A model generated the notes under the pieces. The model was not told where the DNA came from and made no database searches. It worked only from the letters and a program-made list of their open reading frames with translations. This document shows positions 17,046-27,900 of a stretch of DNA of 64,000 bases, in pieces (position 1 is the first letter of the stretch; each line of letters begins with the position of its first letter). The position numbers were made by a program, and so were the translations under genes. This stretch comes from Planctomycetota bacterium (GTDB lineage: Bacteria > Planctomycetota > GCA-002687715 > DRQF01), in assembly GCA_020639295.1 (NCBI GenBank), contig JACKGY010000004.1, positions 1-64,000 of the forward strand. The letters run 5' to 3'.

Positions 17046-19241
17046 ATGTCACGAAATGCGTCGTCCCTCGTTCTATTGGCCTTCCTCGTCGTCCAGGCTC
17101 GAGCCCAGACCGGGCCGTCGATCGGGATCTACACCGGTCTCGACAGCAAGGCGATCGTCACCGGAGACTTCGACCTGGACGGGAAACCCGACGGGATCCA
17201 CGTGACCACCGGCGCCCTCTATGTCGAGATCAACTACGGGGTCGGCAACCAACCGCTGCAGATCGCCCATCCCGGCCTCGGCGGTACCGACCTCAGGGCC
17301 ATCGACCTCGATGGCGACGGCGACCTCGACTTCCTGGTGCTGAAGTCCGTCAACAACGGCACCTCCACTTCCGATGTCAGGGTCGTGATCAACAATGGCG
17401 GCCTGCTGTCGGGCACGATCCTCACCATCCGGGGATCCAGGTTGCCGAAGGTTGCGGATCTGGACCACGACGGCCTGCTCGATCTGATCGACCGTGATCG
17501 CTGGTACCGCGCGACCAGCGGCGGCGTGTTCTCGCCGACGGCCCTCGCCGTGCCCGTGGCCATCAGTCCCCATGCTCCCGCCGGCCGGCCGGTGACCAAC
17601 TACGGGACCTGGTTCCCCGGCGACTTCGATGGCGACGGTGATGACGATCTCCTGACCTTCGTGGCCACCACACCCACGCCGCTCAGTTCCTTCGGCCACG
17701 TCGACCTCTACCTCAACGACGGCACCGGCATGTTCTCCTTCCGGCACCGCGAACAGGTGTCGTCGCCCAGCTTCCAGTCACCCAACACCGACATCACCGT
17801 CGAGGATTTCGACGGCGACGGCATCGACGACTTCATCGTCGAGGATACGAACCACGGCGCGCTCGTGGTCCACCACGGCGACGTCGCCGGCCGCTTCGCC
17901 CGCGGGATCAGCGTCGTCCCGGGCTTTGGTCACTACGTCGGCTGCCTGGACATCGACGGCGACCTCGATCTCGACCTCGTCGTCCGGAGGCCCGCGGCCA
18001 CCCTTCCCTTCCCGCCGCCGAACCCGATGCCGCCGCCGTCGCTGAACGTCATCGAGAACCTGGGACAGGGCGTCTACCGCGAGCCGGTGAACAGCACCTT
18101 GTCCTTCATCACCGGGGGGTTCGACCGGGCCGACTTCGACCTCGACGGCCGCGAGGACTTCCTCTTCATCGGCCCCTATGCCGGCGCCGGCTACGGCGTG
18201 GCCTACTCGACCATGTCGCCCGACCCCTTCGCGAGTGTCCATGACATCCAGGTCGTCTCCGGGGCCGGGCAGTCGACACCCGCGGGCACGACCTTCCCGG
18301 CGCCCCTCGTCGTGCGCGTCCTCGATCGCAGCGGCGTCGTCGTTTCCGGGGCGGCCCTGAACGTCACCGCGGAGGGCCAGATCCCCGTCGGCGGCGTCCT
18401 GCTCACCGACGCTGCCGGGCAGGCCTCCATCACTCTGGGCGCCAGCAACGAGGTCGGCGAGCACCGCATCGCCGTCTCCAGTCCCGGGGCGGCGTTGCGC
18501 CGCTTCCTGGTCACGGTGACGCCGACGCGGGTCATCGTGCCGATCGCCGGTTTCACCCAGGGGGGAAGCCTGGGCGGCAACTTCGGCGAGAATCTCCGCT
18601 ACCGGGTCGAAGACCTCGCCGGCAATCCGCTCAGCGGCATCAGCACCGACGTCGTGCGGGGCGGTCTTGGCGTCGGCTACTCGGTGCCCGGAGCGCCCGT
18701 CGTCACCGATGCCCTGGGCGAGGTGTCGATCGCGATCGCCACCGGGATGGGGAGTCACGCCGCGTCCATCGGCGACCTCGGCGATCTGGGCATCTCGGTT
18801 GCCGCCGAGCGCGCGACCACGGTCGAGGCCAGGCTGTTCACGCGCCGTGCCTTCTCCTACTACGGCCCGAACGCCACCGGCAGCACCTGGGTGCGGAGCG
18901 TCCGTTACCACCACGAGAATCCCTGGGTGCCGATCGTCCTGATGGCGGATCTGCCGCAGCCAGCGCCGACCCCGTCGATCTTCGGCAACTGGTACACCTC
19001 CTTCCTCAATCCGCAGCCCTCGCTCTACCTGCTCGACGGACTCGGCCTCACCGGCCCGCCGGTTCCCTGGGTCATCACGGTTCCTCGTGACGGCCATGTG
19101 GGCTACGTCTTCGAGTTGACCTTCGCCTGGAATCTCCTGCCGGTCGGCACGCAGGTCGTCTTCCAGTTCCTGGCCTATGACAACACCTATGCCTTCCCCT
19201 ACAAGGTGGCCCTGTCGGAACCCGTGACGATCACCTTCTGA
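17046..19241 (+). CDS. Secreted FG-GAP/VCBS repeat protein with Ig-like domains
   Basis: 731 residues; signal peptide cut near ARAQ. Residues 25-390 hold seven FG-GAP-like blades with calcium loops (DFDLDGKPDG, DLDGDGDLDF, DLDHDGLLDL, DFDGDGDDDL, DFDGDGIDDF, DIDGDLDLDL, DFDLDGREDF), predicting a seven-bladed propeller. Two bacterial Ig-like domains follow (QVVSGAGQSTPAG..., VPIAGFTQGG...). The last 110 residues form a beta domain ending in VVFQFLAYDN...LSEPVTITF. ATG 17046 has AGGAG just upstream; the open frame upstream overlaps the membrane gene and is not used. A paralogue of nearly the same length lies at 49941. It likely acts outside the cell in adhesion or polymer binding. Confidence 0.85.
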   Translation: MSRNASSLVLLAFLVVQARAQTGPSIGIYTGLDSKAIVTGDFDLDGKPDGIHVTTGALYVEINYGVGNQPLQIAHPGLGGTDLRAIDLDGDGDLDFLVLKSVNNGTSTSDVRVVINNGGLLSGTILTIRGSRLPKVADLDHDGLLDLIDRDRWYRATSGGVFSPTALAVPVAISPHAPAGRPVTNYGTWFPGDFDGDGDDDLLTFVATTPTPLSSFGHVDLYLNDGTGMFSFRHREQVSSPSFQSPNTDITVEDFDGDGIDDFIVEDTNHGALVVHHGDVAGRFARGISVVPGFGHYVGCLDIDGDLDLDLVVRRPAATLPFPPPNPMPPPSLNVIENLGQGVYREPVNSTLSFITGGFDRADFDLDGREDFLFIGPYAGAGYGVAYSTMSPDPFASVHDIQVVSGAGQSTPAGTTFPAPLVVRVLDRSGVVVSGAALNVTAEGQIPVGGVLLTDAAGQASITLGASNEVGEHRIAVSSPGAALRRFLVTVTPTRVIVPIAGFTQGGSLGGNFGENLRYRVEDLAGNPLSGISTDVVRGGLGVGYSVPGAPVVTDALGEVSIAIATGMGSHAASIGDLGDLGISVAAERATTVEARLFTRRAFSYYGPNATGSTWVRSVRYHHENPWVPIVLMADLPQPAPTPSIFGNWYTSFLNPQPSLYLLDGLGLTGPPVPWVITVPRDGHVGYVFELTFAWNLLPVGTQVVFQFLAYDNTYAFPYKVALSEPVTITF

Positions 19242-19309
19242 GGCCATGGACCGGCAGCCACCTCGCTCGCCATTGTCGTGGTCCTGACGATCCCCTGAAC
19301 CTGACGGAC

Positions 19310-19343
19310 GACGGGCCGGCCCCCGGAAGGAGGCCGGCCCGTC
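19310..19343. terminator. Bidirectional hairpin between convergent genes
   Basis: A perfect 12-base inverted repeat (GACGGGCCGGCC at 19310-19321, its complement at 19332-19343) with a 10-base loop. It sits 68 bases after the plus-strand FG-GAP gene and 26 bases after the stop of the minus-strand gene, so it can serve both. There is no T run on either side. Confidence 0.65.
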
Positions 19344-19369
19344 GGTCGGTATCGAGGCGATGCCCGCGG

Positions 19370-21868
19370 TCAGGGGGCGACGGAGAGTTCGACCGTATTG
19401 GTGATGGCGATGTTCTGGATCGAGCTGAAGACCAGCGACTGGAACATGTAGGTGTTGCCGATCGTGTAGCTGGGCAGGAGCACGCTGATCTCGAGGCGAC
19501 CGGCCTGGCCGATGCGGAACATCTGGTTGAGGAAGCCGGGCTGGGTGCCGTCACCGAGCACCTCCAGGTTGTAGAAGGTGGCGGTGAAGGGGTCGTAGCC
19601 GCCGATGTCGAGCTGGCCCTGGGGTGCCAGGCTGATGACGCCCGGGTTGTAGAGGCCGACCATCAGCATCACCGGCTGGAAGGGCTCGCCATCCCAGCGG
19701 AAGGTGGTCGACTGCGAGGCCCGGGCCGAGGCGAAGTAGGGGCCTCGGTAACCGCTCGCCACCGGGAAGCCGTTCGCCTCCAGCGCGCCGCCGATGTCGA
19801 ATTCACCCAGGCCGAGCTGGGGACGCTGCGAGGTTCCGAAGTTGCAGTCACCGGTGAGGAGCTCGACCTCGTCGACCAGCCAGGGACCGACCGAACCGCC
19901 GGCGGTCGCGTCGTAGCGGAACCGGATCGCCGCGTCCGGGCAGCCCGCGGCGGCCGCCGTGATGTCGAGGGTCAGCTTCTCCTGCCCGGTGCTGTTGCTG
20001 AAGTTGCGCAGATGGACCGTGGTCCAGGACGATCCGTTCCAGACGTCGACCGTCTGGACCGCGTAGGCGTCGGGCAACGAGTGGAAGGTCAGAAGGACCG
20101 GCGCATTCGAGGCATCGAAGCTGGGACTGATCAGCGAGGCGTCGACGAGGTTGCCGATCGCGCCGAAGCCGCTCGAGTCGATGCTCGCGATCATGCTGTC
20201 GAGCGGCGCGACCAGCGTCGTGGGCACGTAGGGCGCGCTGGAGAATTGCCAGCCCGCGCTGATGCGGTCGTTGGCGTGTTCGAGGTGGACGAGCCAGCCC
20301 TCCGGCTGGAAGTTCGCGGCCAGATGTTCGAAGTCCTCGTGGAAGCCGCGCCAGGCCCGGCCGATCGGATGGGCGTCGATCTTGACCCGTCCGTTCACCA
20401 CCGCGGGCACCGCCGAGAAGATCCCGGTCATCGGCCGGCCGGCATGCAGCGCGAGGTTGGCCGCGGAGCTGAAGACCTGACCGACCGTCGTGCCGGCGTT
20501 CGCCACCAGGAAGCTCCCCGGCATGCCCTGGATGCAGAAGCCGTCTTGCGCGCCCGGCTCGAGCACCAGGCGGAGGTTGGAGAAGCTCAGCGTGTTCTGG
20601 CCGGGAGTGAGGGTCAGCGAGCGGAAGCCGATCAGGTCCCAGTCGGCGTTCTGGCCCTCGTGACCGACCCAGGTGCCGCCGCCCTTGACGCGGTAGAGCG
20701 AGAAGCTGGCATTCACGTTCGAGCTGCTGCCGTTCCGCAGCGGAAACTCGAAATGGTCGAGCTGGTACCAGTCGGTGGCTGAGAGATCGAAGAAGAAGCC
20801 CTCGACCGGCGTTCCCGTGCTGCCCGGATCGATGGTCAGCGACGCCGAGCTCTGCACCGTTCCGGGGCCACGACGCCGGTAGTGCAGGGCCCCGTGCAGG
20901 CGGGCCGTCGGCCCGGGCGTGGCGAAGAGGGCGCCGGCCGAACGCGGGGTCGGCAGGGTGACGAAGGGGTCGGCGACGCTCGGCTGGCCGAGCGCGCTGC
21001 CCAGCACGATCGCCGCCGAGCCCGAGGCGCATTCGATCAGGATGCCGCGGGTCGTGCCCGCGGGGACCTGGATGTCGAGGTCGAGGGGCAGCCGGGTCAG
21101 GCCGGCGCCGGTGTAGCCGGGCAGCTCGGCGGCGAGACGCCAGGCCGCGGGATCGGTCTCGTGACCGACGTGGGAGCTGAAGGTCTTCATCGTCCAGACC
21201 CGCAGGTCGGTGCTGCCGTTCTGGATCTCGATCTCGATGCCGCTGATCACCACGTCCTCCTGGGCCTGGACGTCCAGGAGCAGGACCCGGGCCGAGCTGG
21301 CGCTGGCGTTGTCCTGACCGAGGCGGGACTCGACCTGCAGCCGGGCCGTCTGGTAGCGGACGCGGCCCTCGAAGCGCAGGTTCGAGCCCGGGTTGCTCAG
21401 GTAGTTCGCGCTCGAACGGCCGCCGCGGATCAGGAGGTCGCCGCCGTCGAGGGTGCTGCTCGCGTCGCCGGCGAGGATCCCCTGGGGATGAGTCGTGTGG
21501 ACGAAGAAGCCGCGGCGCTGGTTGGCGGCCAGCGGGACGTCGATGGTCATCACCACGGTCGTGAGCTGGCCGAGACCCCGGCCCGAGACGGTCGCCGTGC
21601 CGAGGACCGTCCAGTGCTCGGGGCCGTTGCTCGGCAGATCGGCGTAGGCGAGGCCCGAGGTGGTCGTGCAGATGGTGACGTCCTGCAGGCCGCTGCGCAG
21701 GTGGAGATCGAGACCGATCACGTTCTGCGGCGCACGCGCCTCGAGGTCGAAGTAGAGGCCTTTCGCGCTTCCGGGTTCGTCACCGACGAGATTCGTGGTG
21801 ATCGATTGCTGCGCGGCGAGCATCGTGCCGAGGAGGGTCGCCACCAGGAAGTAGCTGATTCGATTCAT
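19370..21868 (-). CDS. Secreted ~840-residue multi-beta-domain protein, family copy 1
   Basis: 832 residues from ATG 21868, chosen by alignment with the signal peptides of its three paralogues; an ATG at 21886 adds six residues. After the signal peptide (cut near LAAQ) come about three repeats of a beta unit with the pattern FDLEA-----I-GLDL------V-IW----W-GHE, each ending in a short FEG-V-Y-type strand. A MAM/jelly-roll-like domain (about 530-700) has GWQFSS..., FDASNAPVLLTF and DITAAAAGCPDAAIRFRY. The last 150 residues form a C-terminal domain (PQLGLGEFDIGGA... QGQLDIGGYDPFTATF ... NIAITNTVELSV). Paralogues are at 22014, 34023 and 58500. I know no named family. It is probably a surface or extracellular matrix protein. 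Confidence 0.82.
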   Translation of the reverse strand: MNRISYFLVATLLGTMLAAQQSITTNLVGDEPGSAKGLYFDLEARAPQNVIGLDLHLRSGLQDVTICTTTSGLAYADLPSNGPEHWTVLGTATVSGRGLGQLTTVVMTIDVPLAANQRRGFFVHTTHPQGILAGDASSTLDGGDLLIRGGRSSANYLSNPGSNLRFEGRVRYQTARLQVESRLGQDNASASSARVLLLDVQAQEDVVISGIEIEIQNGSTDLRVWTMKTFSSHVGHETDPAAWRLAAELPGYTGAGLTRLPLDLDIQVPAGTTRGILIECASGSAAIVLGSALGQPSVADPFVTLPTPRSAGALFATPGPTARLHGALHYRRRGPGTVQSSASLTIDPGSTGTPVEGFFFDLSATDWYQLDHFEFPLRNGSSSNVNASFSLYRVKGGGTWVGHEGQNADWDLIGFRSLTLTPGQNTLSFSNLRLVLEPGAQDGFCIQGMPGSFLVANAGTTVGQVFSSAANLALHAGRPMTGIFSAVPAVVNGRVKIDAHPIGRAWRGFHEDFEHLAANFQPEGWLVHLEHANDRISAGWQFSSAPYVPTTLVAPLDSMIASIDSSGFGAIGNLVDASLISPSFDASNAPVLLTFHSLPDAYAVQTVDVWNGSSWTTVHLRNFSNSTGQEKLTLDITAAAAGCPDAAIRFRYDATAGGSVGPWLVDEVELLTGDCNFGTSQRPQLGLGEFDIGGALEANGFPVASGYRGPYFASARASQSTTFRWDGEPFQPVMLMVGLYNPGVISLAPQGQLDIGGYDPFTATFYNLEVLGDGTQPGFLNQMFRIGQAGRLEISVLLPSYTIGNTYMFQSLVFSSIQNIAITNTVELSVAP

Positions 21869-21949
21869 GGTCGTTCTCGTGCTCATGGGAATGGACTTCG
21901 CGGTCGTGTCCGCTCACCGGGAACGCGGATTCGCGGGGTCGCGTCCGCC

Positions 21950-21990
21950 AGAAAAAGGCGAGGCGCGCCGGGAGCTTCCCGGCGCGCCTC
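21950..21990 (-). terminator. Intrinsic terminator of the gene at 22014
   Basis: On the minus strand a 14-base perfect stem (arms 21977-21990 and 21960-21973, 3-base loop) is followed by GCC and five T residues. It lies 24 bases after the stop codon of the upstream secreted-protein gene, and separates it from the next gene on the same strand. Confidence 0.88.
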
Positions 21991-22013
21991 GGCGGACCGA
22001 CCTCGGGGGTTGC

Positions 22014-24554
22014 TCAGGGGTCCACCGTGAAGATCACCGGGTTCGTGATCGCGATGTTCTGGATCGAGCTGAAGACCAGCGACTGGAAGTTGTAGGTGTT
22101 GCCGGTGGTGAAGACCGGAAGGTTGAAGGGCAATTCGAGCCGGCCGCCGGCCGGAATGCGGAACAGCTGGTTGAGGAAACCCGGCTGGGTACCGTCGCCC
22201 AGGACCTCGAGGTCGAAGAAAGTGGCGGTGAAGGGGTCGTAGCCGCCGATGTCGAGCTGCCCCTGCGGGAAGAGCTCGAAGAGTCCCGGATTCCAGACGC
22301 CGGAGAGAAGCATGACCGGCTGGTTGGGCTCGCCCTCCCAGGAGAAGACCGCCGGCACCGACACGTTGCCCTGGGCGTAGTAGGGGCCGGGGAAGCCGCT
22401 GTTGACGCCGTAGCCGTTGGCCTCCTTGGCCTCGTTCAGGTCGAACTCGCCGATCGACAGCTGGGGTCGCTGGGCATCGCCGAAGACCAGGCCGCCGGCG
22501 AGGACGGTCACGTCGTCGAGCATCCAGTACCAGTCGTAGTCGCCCTGGTAGCGGAAGCGCAGGGCCGCGTTCGGACAGCCGGCGGCGGCCGCGGTGAGGT
22601 CGAGGCTGAGGATGCGGTCGCTCGCGGGCGAGGGCGCCATGGCGGTGTAGACCGTCACCCAGGTGCTGCCGTTCCAGACCTGGACGTCGACCCGTTCGGG
22701 GCCGTTGTAGCTGCGGTAGTACTCGGCGAAGCTCAGCACCACGGGACCGCGGGAGGCGTCGAAGCGAGGCGAGATCAGGGCGCAGTCGATGGGGTTGCCG
22801 CTGCCCGCCCAGTCGCTGTCGGCGATGGCGAAGGTCCCGGTCAGCGTCGCCGGAACGAACCTCGACCCGGGGTTGTCCCAGCGCCAGCCGTCGGCGACGC
22901 GGTTGACGCCCCGGCGTACCTCGCTGAGCCAGCCGGAGGGCGGCACCAGTCCGGTGGCCGTCTCGAAGTCCTCGCGGAAGCCCTGCGCGGCGCTGCCGAG
23001 GGTCTGGTAGGCCACCCTCAGGTAGGGCCGGATGGCGCCGGTGGGGGTGGCGAAGCCGGTGGCGTAGCGGCCTTCGAGCACCGCCAGCCGCGAGTCGGCG
23101 AAGGAGATCGCGCCGGGAGTCGTGCCGGACGCGGCCGCGACGTTGCTGCCGCTCATCAGGATCAGGAATCCCTGCTTCTCACCGGGGGCGAGCGCCAGGG
23201 CGAGGTCCGTGGCGATGGTCTTGAGGCTAAGCCCGATCCCGATCGACAGGTTGGTGCTCGCAACCTCGATCCAGTCGCCGGAGCTGGTCTCGTGGCCGAC
23301 GTAGCTGCCGCCGCTGCGCAGGGCGTAGACCTTGCAGTTCCGCGCCACCGGCGTCGGCGTGACGCCGAGCGTGCCGATCTCCAGCTTGCCGAGCCGGAGG
23401 AAGTCGCTGGCCTGGACATCGAAGAAGTAGCCGGGAATGACGGCGCCACCGTTCGTGCCGGTGAGCGTGGCCGTCGTTCCCGCGCTGATCGCGTCGAGCG
23501 GCGGGTGCCGGTAGTGGACCCGGCCGGCCGGCAGCGAGGGCACGAAATTGCCGCCGAAGACCGCGTTGCTGGCGCCGCCCGAGCGGACCGTGAGGAAGGC
23601 GTCCTGGGCCGCCACGGTGGTCGGGGCCGCCGCACCGGTACCGAGCGCGGACGCGGTCGAGCTGAGCACGGCGGTGAGCCCACGCGCGCCGCCGGCCGGC
23701 ACCTGGACGTCGAGTTCGATCGGGATGCGGACCAGGCCGGGCGTGGTCACCGAGACGCCGGTGGCCCGACCGATCGGGCGCCAGGCGCCGAACTGGCCCT
23801 CGAGACCGGCACCGGAGAGGAGGCTCTTCGTGGCCCAGATCTCGATGTCGTGCTGGCCGGTACCGAGCACGAGGTCGAGCCCGGTGACGACGATCTCGGT
23901 CTCGGCCTCGAGGTCGAAGTAGATCTGGCGATTGCCGTAGGTCTGGACCGAACCCATGGCGAGGGATTGCTGGCTCCCGAGGCTCTCCTTGCGGTAGCGG
24001 ACCTGACCCTCGAAGTCGTCGCCGACCACCGGGGTCGAACCGAAGAGGCTGGCCTGACCGCGGCCGTCGCGGAGAGTGAGGCGACCATCCTGGGCGAAGA
24101 CGGAGGGGCCGCCCGCGCGGGTCGGCAGGCCGTTCCCGTGGTCGCTGGTCACCAGCAGGCCGCGCTTCGAGCCGGCGGTGATCGGCAGGTCGAGCGGGAA
24201 GGTGGTGGTGAAGACCTGACCGTCATGGTCGCAGTAGACGAGGTCGCTCGCGACCAGGGTCCAGCCGGTGTTCGAGCCGAGCTGATCGCCGTGGGGGCCA
24301 CCATCGCTGCGGGTCCAGATCTCGAGCCACTGCCCGCCGGCGTAGAGCGCGACGTCGAGGCCAGTGATCAGCAGGTCGTCGGTCTGCGCCTCGGCGTCGA
24401 AGGCGCAGGCCTGGTTGTTGCCGCTCACCGGATGATCGAGGGGCGTGACCAGGACGTACTGCGCCCGGGCCAGGCCGGCGAGGAGGCACAGGACGATCAG
24501 GAACGAAAGAAGGGCGCGCGGGGGGCTCGGTCTGTGGTACGGGGGCGTGGGCAT
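22014..24554 (-). CDS. Secreted ~840-residue multi-beta-domain protein, family copy 2
   Basis: 846 residues, ATG 24554 with GAGGAA 7 bases upstream. The signal peptide is long (LLSFLIVLCLLAGLARAQ). Domain order matches the copy at 19370: beta units (FDAEAQTDDLLITGLDVALY, FDLEAETEIVVTGLDLVLG, FDVQASDFLRLGKLEIG), a jelly-roll-like domain with DASRGPVVLSF and DLTAAAAGCPNAALRFRY, then the C-terminal QGQLDIGGYDPFTATFF domain. The C-terminal 150 residues are far more alike between the two neighbours than the N-terminal units, suggesting tandem duplication with a fast-evolving ligand-facing part. It lies downstream of kinase B on the same strand, separated by a palindromic repeat array. Confidence 0.82.
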   Translation of the reverse strand: MPTPPYHRPSPPRALLSFLIVLCLLAGLARAQYVLVTPLDHPVSGNNQACAFDAEAQTDDLLITGLDVALYAGGQWLEIWTRSDGGPHGDQLGSNTGWTLVASDLVYCDHDGQVFTTTFPLDLPITAGSKRGLLVTSDHGNGLPTRAGGPSVFAQDGRLTLRDGRGQASLFGSTPVVGDDFEGQVRYRKESLGSQQSLAMGSVQTYGNRQIYFDLEAETEIVVTGLDLVLGTGQHDIEIWATKSLLSGAGLEGQFGAWRPIGRATGVSVTTPGLVRIPIELDVQVPAGGARGLTAVLSSTASALGTGAAAPTTVAAQDAFLTVRSGGASNAVFGGNFVPSLPAGRVHYRHPPLDAISAGTTATLTGTNGGAVIPGYFFDVQASDFLRLGKLEIGTLGVTPTPVARNCKVYALRSGGSYVGHETSSGDWIEVASTNLSIGIGLSLKTIATDLALALAPGEKQGFLILMSGSNVAAASGTTPGAISFADSRLAVLEGRYATGFATPTGAIRPYLRVAYQTLGSAAQGFREDFETATGLVPPSGWLSEVRRGVNRVADGWRWDNPGSRFVPATLTGTFAIADSDWAGSGNPIDCALISPRFDASRGPVVLSFAEYYRSYNGPERVDVQVWNGSTWVTVYTAMAPSPASDRILSLDLTAAAAGCPNAALRFRYQGDYDWYWMLDDVTVLAGGLVFGDAQRPQLSIGEFDLNEAKEANGYGVNSGFPGPYYAQGNVSVPAVFSWEGEPNQPVMLLSGVWNPGLFELFPQGQLDIGGYDPFTATFFDLEVLGDGTQPGFLNQLFRIPAGGRLELPFNLPVFTTGNTYNFQSLVFSSIQNIAITNPVIFTVDP

Positions 24555-24719
24555 GGTTCATTCCTCGATTCGGGCTCTCCGCGCCGCGGCGCTCGCGGTC
24601 ACGGCCGGACCGGAAGGTCCGTCAACCTGCGAGCGGATTCCGGCCACCGCATCCGCCAGAAATCCCGAGGAATCCGGCCGCCCCGAGCTCCGTCTCCGAA
24701 GCGCCGGCCAGCGGCCGGC

Positions 24720-24960
24720 GGACCTGCCGGCTGGGCAGCCGGCGCTCCGAAACGCCAGCCGCCCGGAGCGCCAGCCGCTGGCTGGCCTAGTCTTCTTCGC
24801 CCGTAGCACGCGCTCTCGCCCGACGATCCTGCCGGCTGGGCAGCAGGCGCTGCGCGGTCCTGTCGGAGCGCCAGCCGCTGGCTGGCCTAGTCTTCTTCGC
24901 CCGTTGCCCGCGCTCTCGCCCGACGATCCTGCCGGCTGGGCAGCCGGCGCACCGGGGCGT
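24720..24960. repeat. Palindromic repeat array 1 (REP-like, 100-bp period)
   Basis: Two units start at 24765 and 24865 with GGAGCGCCAGCCGCTGGCTG followed by GCCTAGTCTTCTTCG. Each includes a perfect palindrome GCCGGCTG-GG-CAGCCGGC or a variant (first at 24726-24743) and CCAGC-C-GCTGG. The same building blocks form the larger array at 40376-41597. It sits directly after the kinase B stop and before the next minus-strand gene, so it would be transcribed as a highly folded spacer. Confidence 0.85.
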
Positions 24961-24966
24961 CGAAGG

Positions 24967-27900
24967 TCAGTCCTGGGAGTCGAGGATGAGGCCGAGGAGC
25001 AGCTGCCGGGCGAGGCTGCGGTCCTCGGGCGAGCGGTTGGCGTCGCGCTCGATCGTCGCCCGCGCGCCTTCCGCGCCGAGTCGTTCGAGCAGTCCGGCGA
25101 CCTCCGGCTCGAACCGGAGGCGGGACCGGTTCCGCGCGGCGAGGGCGCGGGAACGCTCCGCCACGCTGACGTCGTCCCAGAGCCGCAGGCTCCGGTCGCC
25201 GCTGGCCGAGACCAGGGTCCGGCCGTCCGGAGTCCAGGCCAGCGACCAGACGTGGTCACGATGCTCGCGCAGCTGGGCCAGCTCCTCGAAGCTGTCGCCA
25301 TCCCAGATCCGGATGCTGCAGTCATCCGAGCCGGAGGCCAGACGGCGGTCGTCGGGCGAGAAGGCGAGCGAATAGACCGCGGCGGTGTGGCCCACGAGCC
25401 GTCTCTCCAGGCGCCAGTCGGAGCAGCGGCGGATCTGGATCGTGCCGTCCTCGAGCCCGAGCGCGAGCCAGCGCCCGTCATGGGAGAAGGCGGCGCGACG
25501 GAGCCGCGCGGGAAGCTCGGCCTCGACATGGACCGGTTCGAGATCCGTCGTCCGGAGGACCGAGAAGCCGGTCTCGGGCAGGCCGTCGGAGAGGAAGAGC
25601 AGCGCATCCCCGGCGCCGCCGCGGGCGAACAGGCGCCCCCGGGCCGCCGTCGTGGCGAGCAGGGTCAGGTCCTCGGCCGCGAAGACCCTGAGCTCCTTCG
25701 CGTCGGCCACGAAGAGGCGTCGGCCCGCGTGGTCGAACTCGACGGCCGGGTAGCCGGCCACCTCGATCGTGCCGAGCGGCGTCATCGTTCGCGGATCGAA
25801 GACCTCGACCCGGTGGCGATTGCGTTCACCCTGACAGTCCACGGCCAGGCGGCTCGAGTCGGCGGCCATCGCCAGCTGGTAGACCACGTCATAGGTGGCG
25901 CCGGAACGCGGGATCAGGTGCCGGCCGATCACCGCGCCGGTCCGCGCGTCCCAGAAGCGGATCTGACGGTCCCAGCCGCCGGAGATGATGGTCGCGCCGC
26001 CCGGGGTGACGATCACCGGATAGACGAAGAGCTGGTGGCCGAGGAGCTGGCCCAGCGTGGTGGCCTCGCGCCAGTTCCAGACCCTGAGACCACCGCCGGC
26101 ATCCTCGGAGACCAGGAGGTCGGGATCGGCGCCGAAGCGGAGGCAACGCACCTCGCGCTCGTGACCCACCAGGGCCGCGAGCTGCTGGCCGCTTTCCAGG
26201 TCGAAGATGCGCAGGCTGCGGTCCTGCCCGGCGGTGGCCAGCAGCCGTCCGTCGGGACTGACGTCGATGTCGAAGACCTTGTCGCTGTGACCGACGCGCG
26301 TGACCCAGGGAATCTCCCGGCCATCGCGAATGTCCCAGGCCTGGACCAGGCCGTCCACCGTCGCGCTGTAGAGGCGGGGTTCCCGCGGGTGGAAGGCGAA
26401 GGCGAGGAAGTCGACCGGATTCTGCGGGTCGCCGATCTCGTGCAGGAGCTCGCCACCGCGGCGGTCCCAGATCGCGATCCGGTGGCTCTGCATTCCGCCC
26501 ATGCGCGCCCCGGCGAGATGGCGTCCGTCCCGCGAGACCTCGAAGGGACGATCGAGGGCGAGACCATCGGCCAGCGCCATCTCGGGGCCGAGATCGTAGC
26601 GGAGCACGAAGCCGTCAAGCTCCAGATCACGCGCGGCCCCGGCCCCGGCCGGTGGCTCCGCGGCCAGCTCGAACGACCGATCGGCCCGCGGATCGTCGAC
26701 GTCGATGATGTCGAGCCGATGGTCGGCGGGCTGGAGGATCGCCACCCGACCATCGTCGTGGGCGACCACGTCGACCCCCAGTCCCGGAATCGGCAGGGTT
26801 CGGCGCCGGACCTCGTCGTCGTCGAGGTTCCAGACCGAGATGACGATCGAGTCCTCGGCGCGTTCGCCGTAGACCACGCGATGGCCGTCGGCCAGGAGCC
26901 GTGGACGCATGAGTTCGCCGTGGCCAGGCGCGCGCCCGGGAAGCTGGTGGATCGAGCGGTCCAGCGCGGCCCGGAGCCGGCGCCACTCCCAGCCCCGCAG
27001 GCCGGGTTGGGTGGCGTCGAGGCGCCGGGCGGCCTCCTGGACGTCGAACTCGCGCAGCGCCGCCTCGGCGGCGGTGATGCCCATGCGGTAGATCGCGCGC
27101 TCGACCTCGCGGGTGCGGGCCTCGGCCGCGCGCCGCTGGCGCTGCTCCTCGCGAGCGAAACGGAGCGAGATCACCAGGCCGACCACCGCGGTGAGGAAGG
27201 TCGCGGTGATGCCGGCCACCAGCACGCGGTTGCGCCTGGCGAACTTCAGGAAGTTGTAGATGGCGGAGGGCCGCCGGGCCTCGATCGGTTCGTCGGCCAG
27301 GATGTGGCGGAGGTCGCGGGCGAAGGCGTCGGCCGAGGTGTAGCGGTCTTCCCGGCTCTTCTCGAGCGCTTTCGCCACCACGATCTCGACGTCGCCGCGC
27401 AGCTCGGACTTCAGATGGCCGAGTCGCGGCGCCGTCATCTGGCAGATGGTCCGGATGGCGCGGGCCGCCGGCATCGCATCGACCTCGTGGGGCAGGCGAC
27501 CGCCGAGGATCTCGAAGGCGATCACGCCGAGGGCGTAGACGTCGGTGGGGAAGTGCAGATCGCCGGCCTTGCCCTCGAGCTGCTCCGGGCTCATGTAGGC
27601 CAGGGTGCCGACCACCTGGCCGGTGAGCGTCTCGTCGGCGCCGCGGCGATCGGCCTCGCGGGCGATGCCGAAGTCGATGATCTTCGGCCGACCGTCCCGG
27701 TCGATCAGGATGTTGCCGGGCTTGAGGTCGCGGTGGATGATGCCGCGCTGATGGGCGTGGTGGACCGCCTCGGCGATCTCGGCCAGGAGCTGCAGCCGCT
27801 GGGCGAGGTCGACCGCATGGCCGCGCACCCAGGTCCGCAGGTCCTGGCCCTCGACGTATTCCATGGTCAGGAAGGGCAGCTGGCGACCACGATGCTCGAA